Source: Candidatus Hydrogenedens sp. (GTDB lineage Bacteria; Hydrogenedentota; Hydrogenedentia; Hydrogenedentales; Hydrogenedentaceae). From it: DNA of 10,000 nucleotides. Position numbers and translations under genes: made by a program. Shown here piece after piece: positions 6,054 through 10,000 of this stretch. Numbering within the stretch: the first letter of the stretch is position 1; each line of letters begins with the position of its first letter. The stretch spans positions 1 through 10,000 of the forward strand of contig JAIWNQ010000088.1 of assembly GCA_020216745.1 (NCBI GenBank), in the 5' to 3' direction. The notes below the pieces were generated by a model. The model was not told where the DNA came from. It was given only the letters and a program-made list of their open reading frames with translations, and did not search any database.

Positions 6054-7373
6054 ATGTTATTAACATCCTTTGTTATTGCGACCGCTATTGCCACTGCTTA
6101 TGAGCCCACATGGGAATCATTGGACCAGCGACCTAATCCGCAATGGTTTGAAGATGCCAAATTTGGTATTTTTATACACTGGGGAGTCTATTCTGTCCCG
6201 TCATGGGCACCCAAGGAAACCTATTCGGAATGGTATTGGAATCACATGCAAAATAAAGAGGGTGCCACATGGAAATTCCATGTTGAGAAATATGGCGAAA
6301 AATTCCAGTATCAGGATTTTGCCCCGATGTTCAAAGCGGAATTATACGACCCCAACCACTGGGCAGATGTATTCAAACGCTCAGGTGCGAAATATGTCGT
6401 TTTGACCTCCAAACATCACGATGGTTTTTGTATGTGGCCCAGTGTTCAAAGTTGGAACTGGAATGCGATGGACATCGGACCGCATCGGGACCTCGCAGGC
6501 GAGCTCATCAGTGCAGTAAAGAATACTGGACTTAAAGCAGGGTTTTACTACTCATTATATGAATGGTTCAACCCGCTGTATAAACAGGATGTACATCGCT
6601 ATGTAGAGGAACATATGTTACCGCAGATGAAAGACTTAATTATTCGCTATCAACCGGATGTGTTCTGGCCTGATGGGGAGTGGGATTACCCGAGTTCTGT
6701 CTGGCGGAGCACGGAATTTTTAGTCTGGCTGTTTAATGAATCGCCCGCACCAAAGGATATTGTTGTAAATGACCGCTGGGGCAAAGATTGTCGCAATATA
6801 CATGGAGGATTTGCGACCCCTGAGTATGGACATATCCCCGAGGGTCCGTTGATGGAAAAGGGACTGTTTGAAGAGTGTCAGGGGATGGGTCGGTCATTTG
6901 GTTATAACCGAAATGAGACGGCGGAAAATTACCGTAGCACCGCGGAATTGCTTCACCTGCTTATAGATAATGTCTCACGGGGTGGTAACCTACTATTGGA
7001 CATAGGTCCATCCGCAGATGGACGCATCCCGGAGATAATGGAGGAACGACTGCTCGAGATGGGTAAGTGGCTCGAGGTGAATGGGGAAGCCATCTACGGT
7101 TCCGATGTGTGGAAGGATGCACCGAAGATGGAGAATTTCCGTTTCACACGCAAAGGGAATGCAATATATGCCATAGCGTTGAAATGGCCCCCTGAGACAT
7201 GGACCATCCCCAAACCAGCCGAGTTCCAGACCGTGCCCAAAGTAAGTTTACTCGGCACAGACATTCCGGTAAATGCGGAAGACCAATACGGGCAAATAGT
7301 TATAACTACACCTTGCGTCTCCCCTGCCCAAATCCCCTGCCAACACGCCTGGGTATTTAAGTGCGAGTTTTAA
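6054..7373 (+). CDS. GH29 alpha-L-fucosidase, probably exported
   Basis: 439 residues, normal for a GH29 core plus short C-terminal beta-sandwich; a retaining exo-enzyme releasing terminal alpha-L-fucose. Family motifs appear in order: F-G-I-F-I-H-W-G-V-Y-S (37-47), S-K-H-H-D-G-F (119-125), W-P-D-G-E-W (205-210) with expected nucleophile Asp207, F-E-E-C (272-275) where Glu273 aligns by inference with the acid/base, S-F-G-Y-N-R-N-E (281-288), and L-L-I-D-N-V-S-R-G-G-N-L-L-L-D-I-G-P-S. The N-terminus (A-I-A-T-A before Y16) looks like a short, weak signal peptide lacking a clear positive n-region, so export is likely but not certain. It follows the GH51 gene by 25 bases, with its own AGGAG. No hairpin terminator is evident after the stop. 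GC content is clearly higher than in the defence genes that follow. Confidence 0.94.
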   Translation: MLLTSFVIATAIATAYEPTWESLDQRPNPQWFEDAKFGIFIHWGVYSVPSWAPKETYSEWYWNHMQNKEGATWKFHVEKYGEKFQYQDFAPMFKAELYDPNHWADVFKRSGAKYVVLTSKHHDGFCMWPSVQSWNWNAMDIGPHRDLAGELISAVKNTGLKAGFYYSLYEWFNPLYKQDVHRYVEEHMLPQMKDLIIRYQPDVFWPDGEWDYPSSVWRSTEFLVWLFNESPAPKDIVVNDRWGKDCRNIHGGFATPEYGHIPEGPLMEKGLFEECQGMGRSFGYNRNETAENYRSTAELLHLLIDNVSRGGNLLLDIGPSADGRIPEIMEERLLEMGKWLEVNGEAIYGSDVWKDAPKMENFRFTRKGNAIYAIALKWPPETWTIPKPAEFQTVPKVSLLGTDIPVNAEDQYGQIVITTPCVSPAQIPCQHAWVFKCEF

Positions 7374-7475
7374 AATGGTGAGATATGGTTTTGTAGGAAA
7401 AACTTTTAATTAGTTCATAAAGAAGTATTATATCGTAATTTAATTTGGTTGGTTTTATTGGATGTTTGGTCTTTT
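7374..7475. other. AT-rich convergent intergenic junction
   Basis: A short gap between the convergent fucosidase and nuclease-like genes. No hairpin terminator is visible. It marks the switch from roughly half-GC DNA to strongly AT-rich DNA and is the likely left boundary of the acquired block. Confidence 0.5.
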
Positions 7476-8438
7476 TTACTTTGAATTAGGTAGACTCTGT
7501 GTTTTTTTGTGAAAACAGACATAGAGTTTTATGTTATCCTCTCTTATAGGTTCTACTTCTTTTTGTGAGTCATCATCAAAAATGTTTCTTATGTTTTGGG
7601 GGTTACTTAATAGTTCTATCACTTTTTCAAAAACCTCTTTGGTTTCAATTATATACTTTATATACTTAATCCCTTCGAATTCCCAAGAGTTTTTATTAAA
7701 CTCGAATTTGCTAATATCAAAAAAGATAAAAGATTTCCCATCGGTTAAGATTGGGAAAAAAGAAATGTTATCTGGATTTTTGATTTCAATTATTTCTTTA
7801 CGTATTTTTTTTGATTTCTGTGAATTATTATGAGATTCGTAATTATTTACTAATTCTTCAATACTTTCTATATTTATGTCAAGATTATTTTTATCATGAT
7901 TATTTTCATTTTCAAAAAATACCTGATTGAATCCATAGGCAAGTATTTGACCAACCCAATCATTATCAAATGGTAAAAATTTTTTATCATAATTTTCATC
8001 AGATTTTTTTTTAGAGATGTATAAAAGAAGGTCTCCTCTCTTCCCCTTTCCAAAACTCTGTTTTGTTTTTGTTTGGTAGTTTCCTTTCTCACCTGGGGGT
8101 AAAATTATATAAGAATTTTTCGTATTATTGGGTAATCCATATTCATTTTTTGAAAATTTTGAAAATTTTGAAAATATTTTATTGAGACATTCTGTACTTT
8201 TAACTTCAATAAGGAAAAGTGGATTTTTATTGCCGTTGTTAATTTTAATGTCCACATTGTTAGTATTGTAACCGGATCTTTTTGCTCTTTTTACAATGTT
8301 TAAATTAAAAATGTCATATCCTGCAAGATAAAGTATAGGTTCTACAAAGATTATTTCTGTGTCTATTTCAGAATATTCTCCATATTTATAATTTATTTTT
8401 TCCCAAATATAATCTTTTAGTTTACAAATTATTTCCAT
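7476..8438 (-). CDS. PD-(D/E)XK nuclease-like protein (HsdR-N / type IV restriction-like fold)
   Basis: 320 residues. The first ~85 residues fit the restriction-endonuclease-like core: I-D-T-E-I-I-F-V-E-P-I-L-Y-L-A-G-Y-D (25-42; helix Glu28 or Glu33), V-D-I (Asp63) and F-L-I-E-V-K-S (Glu78, Lys80). That D-X(n)-E-X-K arrangement with a preceding E...P-I-L...L-G-Y helix matches HsdR N-terminal and COG3586-like nucleases, so DNA cleavage is the inferred activity. The rest (about 100-320) is Asn/Lys-rich with no domain I recognise. Three F-S-K repeats (89-97) arise from a nine-base tandem. No helicase or specificity domain is attached, unlike full type I enzymes. The start ATG 8438 has only a weak AGG upstream. 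It is divergent from the TIR gene, sharing a 130-base promoter region and the same low GC, which suggests one defence module. Fold fairly likely; role inferred. Confidence 0.75.
   Translation of the reverse strand: MEIICKLKDYIWEKINYKYGEYSEIDTEIIFVEPILYLAGYDIFNLNIVKRAKRSGYNTNNVDIKINNGNKNPLFLIEVKSTECLNKIFSKFSKFSKNEYGLPNNTKNSYIILPPGEKGNYQTKTKQSFGKGKRGDLLLYISKKKSDENYDKKFLPFDNDWVGQILAYGFNQVFFENENNHDKNNLDINIESIEELVNNYESHNNSQKSKKIRKEIIEIKNPDNISFFPILTDGKSFIFFDISKFEFNKNSWEFEGIKYIKYIIETKEVFEKVIELLSNPQNIRNIFDDDSQKEVEPIREDNIKLYVCFHKKTQSLPNSK
8148..8174. repeat. Three-copy nine-base tandem in the nuclease-like gene
   Basis: TTTTGAAAA-type units repeated three times in phase, encoding F-S-K three times (residues 89-97) on the minus strand. 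This is probably replication slippage in AT-rich DNA. It shares only the nine-base period, not the sequence, with the GTCCGAC arrays. Confidence 0.8.
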
Positions 8439-8453
8439 ATTTTTTACCTAAAT

Positions 8454-8487
8454 TTGTTACAGTTTATATATTTCATTATACTATAAT
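8454..8487 (+). promoter_or_regulatory. Candidate promoter of the TIR gene
   Basis: TTGTTA (8454-8459), a 17-base spacer, then TATACT (8477-8482); a perfect TATAAT overlaps at 8482-8487. The site is about 85 bases before the TIR start. In DNA this AT-rich such matches are common, so it is tentative. Confidence 0.35.
8475..8480 (-). promoter_or_regulatory. Candidate -10 box for the nuclease-like gene, overlapping the divergent promoter
   Basis: The minus strand reads TATAAT, 36 bases before the nuclease-like start; no good -35 is seen at 17 bases. It overlaps the -10 region proposed for the TIR gene on the other strand, so the two genes could compete for polymerase or be controlled together. 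Confidence 0.3.
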
Positions 8488-8568
8488 CATTTTCTCATTT
8501 TATAATAATTTGAAGGTTTAGTGATTGTAATTTTTTAGATTATTGATAAGTTAAATAAGTGAAATTTT

Positions 8569-9423
8569 ATGAATATTTCTCGGATAACAAGGGAAAGTAT
8601 ACTAAAACATTTGGTAAGTAGAAAGATAAAATTTTATGGGGAAATAGGAATATTAGAATTTTTGAATAAAATATGGGATTTAAAATCTTTACCTTCTTAT
8701 TATGGCCACAGGTACGATAATCTTTATGATGAAATATGGCAACATATGGTAATTAATGATGATTGGGATGCAGAAACTTTGCTTAAAGGTCCCTTGAATA
8801 TATTAGAATGTGACGATGAAACTTTCATTAATTTTATAGAAAATTCTATCCATCCTGAGGTGATACATAGCAAAGATAATTTAATGGATTCATTTTTTCA
8901 GATAAGGTCATTTTTAAGAAATGATGGCTATAAATTGAAAAAGAGAGGAGAAATTTCAGGAATACCAGAGTTTAGGGTAGAAAAAGAAAGAAAACAGATT
9001 GGAGATGAATATGATATAGCATTGTCATACGCGAGCGAACAAAGAGATTATGTGGAAAAGGTAGGTAGTCACCTAAATGGGAAAGGAGTTAAAGTATTTC
9101 TAGATATTTTTGAAGAGGTAAACATGTGGGGTAAAAACTTACCTGAATTTTTTCAGGAGATTTTTGGTGGTGAGAAAACTCAATATTTTTGTGTAATTTT
9201 TATTTCCAAAGAGTATAGCGAAAAATGGTGGACGAAGTATGAATTTAATCAAGCATTAACAAGAGAGATAAAGGAAAAAAAATTATTTGTTCTTCCTGCT
9301 CGGTTTGATAATAGTGAATTAAAGGGTTTGCCACAAACAATTTCTTATATTGATTTGACAAGAAAATCTCCAGAGAAGTTTGCTGAAATGATTATGCAGA
9401 AACTTATAGATAATATTGAATGA
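8569..9423 (+). CDS. AbiJ_NTD3-TIR anti-phage effector
   Basis: 284 residues in two parts. Residues 1-135 match the AbiJ N-terminal domain 3 pattern (M-N-I-S-R-I-T-R at the start, I-W-D-L-K-S-L-P-S-Y near 35-44, a R-Y-D-N...D-E-I-W-Q-H segment near 48-59, N-D-D-W near 63-66, and H-P-E-V near 95-98), a domain found fused to varied effectors in abortive-infection proteins. Residues about 147-284 form a TIR domain: Y-D-I-A-L-S-Y-A-S-E first strand and loop, V-F-L-D, F-C-V-I-F-I-S-K-E-Y, and W-W-T-K-Y-E-F carrying Glu225, the expected catalytic glutamate of NAD-cleaving TIR enzymes. It likely kills or stalls infected cells by NAD depletion or by making a nucleotide signal. The start is set by the domain's own beginning; the ribosome site is weak. 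It is divergent from the PD-(D/E)XK gene and very AT-rich. No terminator follows. Domain calls strong; trigger and partner unknown. Confidence 0.88.
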   Translation: MNISRITRESILKHLVSRKIKFYGEIGILEFLNKIWDLKSLPSYYGHRYDNLYDEIWQHMVINDDWDAETLLKGPLNILECDDETFINFIENSIHPEVIHSKDNLMDSFFQIRSFLRNDGYKLKKRGEISGIPEFRVEKERKQIGDEYDIALSYASEQRDYVEKVGSHLNGKGVKVFLDIFEEVNMWGKNLPEFFQEIFGGEKTQYFCVIFISKEYSEKWWTKYEFNQALTREIKEKKLFVLPARFDNSELKGLPQTISYIDLTRKSPEKFAEMIMQKLIDNIE

Positions 9424-9796
9424 TAAGGCAACAGTAATTTTCTAAGTCGTAAAAAGAAAAGAAGAAAAAATAAATGTATAATGAGAAGTATTTTAATAGT
9501 AAAATTACCAGGTGAAGACGGCAATAATAGAGGGTTTTATAAAAAACAAATTCATTCAAAAATAAGATTACTATCAGCCTGATACATGTAAACCTTAACT
9601 TTAATTATTATTACCTTGATAAAAATGCTTCTCAATCGTTACTATTAACTCTCCTTATTTTAATATTATAGAAAAATAAATGAAAATAAAAATATCTAAG
9701 GAAGTTAGTCAGTAAATTAAAAATTGGGACTGTATTGTATGTAATAACAAGAAATATGGTTTAGAGTTTTATATTATTTAATAAAAGAAATATAAA
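9424..9796. other. AT-rich stretch without a convincing gene
   Basis: I see no supported gene here. Composition is extreme: the 60 bases from 9661 hold only nine G/C. The longest start-to-stop frame noticed is a 33-codon frame at 9481-9582 without a ribosome site, which I do not call. No tRNA, hairpin terminator or clear repeat was recognised. It may be regulatory, or decayed DNA at the end of the acquired block. Confidence 0.5.
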
Positions 9797-9922
9797 ATGT
9801 ATCAAAGTAGTTGGCTGTCGAAACAGACAATTTCTCCTGCTTTACTAAAAAGTCACTATGTAGATGCATTTGCTACTCCTAACGAAAGAAGAGAGGTAAT
9901 TTTGTCATTATATATGACATAA
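9797..9922 (+). CDS. Possible 41-residue ORF, unrecognised
   Basis: ATG 9797 to TAA 9922. The product starts M-Y-Q-S-S-W-L-S-K and contains A-L-L-K-S-H-Y-V-D-A-F-A-T-P-N-E-R-R-E-V-I-L-S-L, which looks more protein-like than random AT-rich sequence. No good Shine-Dalgarno and no family recognised. It may be a small gene or the remnant of a longer one. An inverted repeat overlaps its end. Confidence 0.2.
   Translation: MYQSSWLSKQTISPALLKSHYVDAFATPNERREVILSLYMT
9903..9919. repeat. Small inverted repeat TGTCAT-N5-ATGACA
   Basis: Perfect 6-base arms around a 5-base AT centre, operator-like in size. It could be a regulator site or a weak hairpin near the end of the possible minus-strand gene at the right edge. 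It could also be chance. Confidence 0.3.
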
Positions 9923-9955
9923 TGATGTAGGGATTGTGATTTTCTGATTAGAATA

Positions 9956-10000
9956 TTATTTTGTGCCGGTGATGGTGAAGGTTTGGGATAGGGTGGTGTC
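9956..10000 (-). CDS. Possible C-terminal end of a gene running in from the right
   Basis: The minus strand reads D-T-T-L-S-Q-T-F-T-I-T-G-T-K and then TAA at 9958-9956. The Thr-rich, beta-strand-like ending and the abrupt rise in GC content fit the last strand of a secreted or surface protein. Only 14 codons are visible, so this is tentative. Confidence 0.35.
   Translation of the reverse strand, partial: DTTLSQTFTITGTK

Noticed and set aside
6070..6405. A second protein in another frame inside the fucosidase gene
   Set aside because: It is an out-of-frame shadow; the GH29 frame carries all family motifs.
9481..9582. A 33-codon frame starting at ATG 9481
   Set aside because: It has no ribosome site and no recognisable product, and frames of this length arise by chance.
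7520..9775. The shared 11-mer TAGAGTTTTAT near 7523 and 9761 as an insertion-site duplication
   Set aside because: The first copy lies inside the nuclease-like gene, and an 11-base match is expected by chance in DNA this AT-rich.

Overview
The window is bacterial DNA. It has compact genes with Shine-Dalgarno sites about 8 bases upstream, an encoded-CCA tRNA, lipoprotein-free signal peptides and anti-phage defence genes. Two secreted glycosidases suggest a polysaccharide-degrading heterotroph, as seen in Planctomycetes, Verrucomicrobia/Lentisphaerae, Hydrogenedentes and Bacteroidota. I cannot fix the phylum from the sequence. The layout is a mosaic of moderate-GC glycosidase and tRNA DNA, a repeat-rich strip, and a very AT-rich defence block.

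Left (1-2452, minus): the N-terminal ~817 residues of a large SNF2/RapA-like helicase of the DrmD (DISARM class 1) type. The gene runs off the left edge, so any partner methyltransferase would lie further left.

Repeat strip (about 2517-3585): four arrays of a 9-base unit, GTCCGACNN, about 37 copies, all in the same orientation. They surround and invade a 190-residue four-helix-bundle protein gene (2688-3260, minus) and bracket a tRNA-Pro(UGG) gene (minus). One array lies inside the four-helix gene and encodes a Ser-Asp-X linker. One starts exactly at its stop codon. One lies between its start and the tRNA. The last separates the tRNA promoter from the glycosidase operon. This is the most unusual part of the window.

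Centre (3662-7373, plus): a two-gene operon, with a secreted GH51 alpha-L-arabinofuranosidase with N-terminal carbohydrate-binding-like domain followed 25 bases later by a GH29 alpha-L-fucosidase. Together they would strip arabinose and fucose side chains from plant, algal or mucin-type glycans.

Right (about 7400-9955): a strongly AT-rich block holding a divergent pair. A PD-(D/E)XK nuclease-like protein (minus) and an AbiJ_NTD3-TIR protein (plus) share a 130-base promoter region. It reads as a horizontally acquired defence module. After about 530 bases of nearly gene-free AT-rich DNA, GC content rises again in the last 45 bases, where the C-terminal codons of another minus-strand gene may begin.
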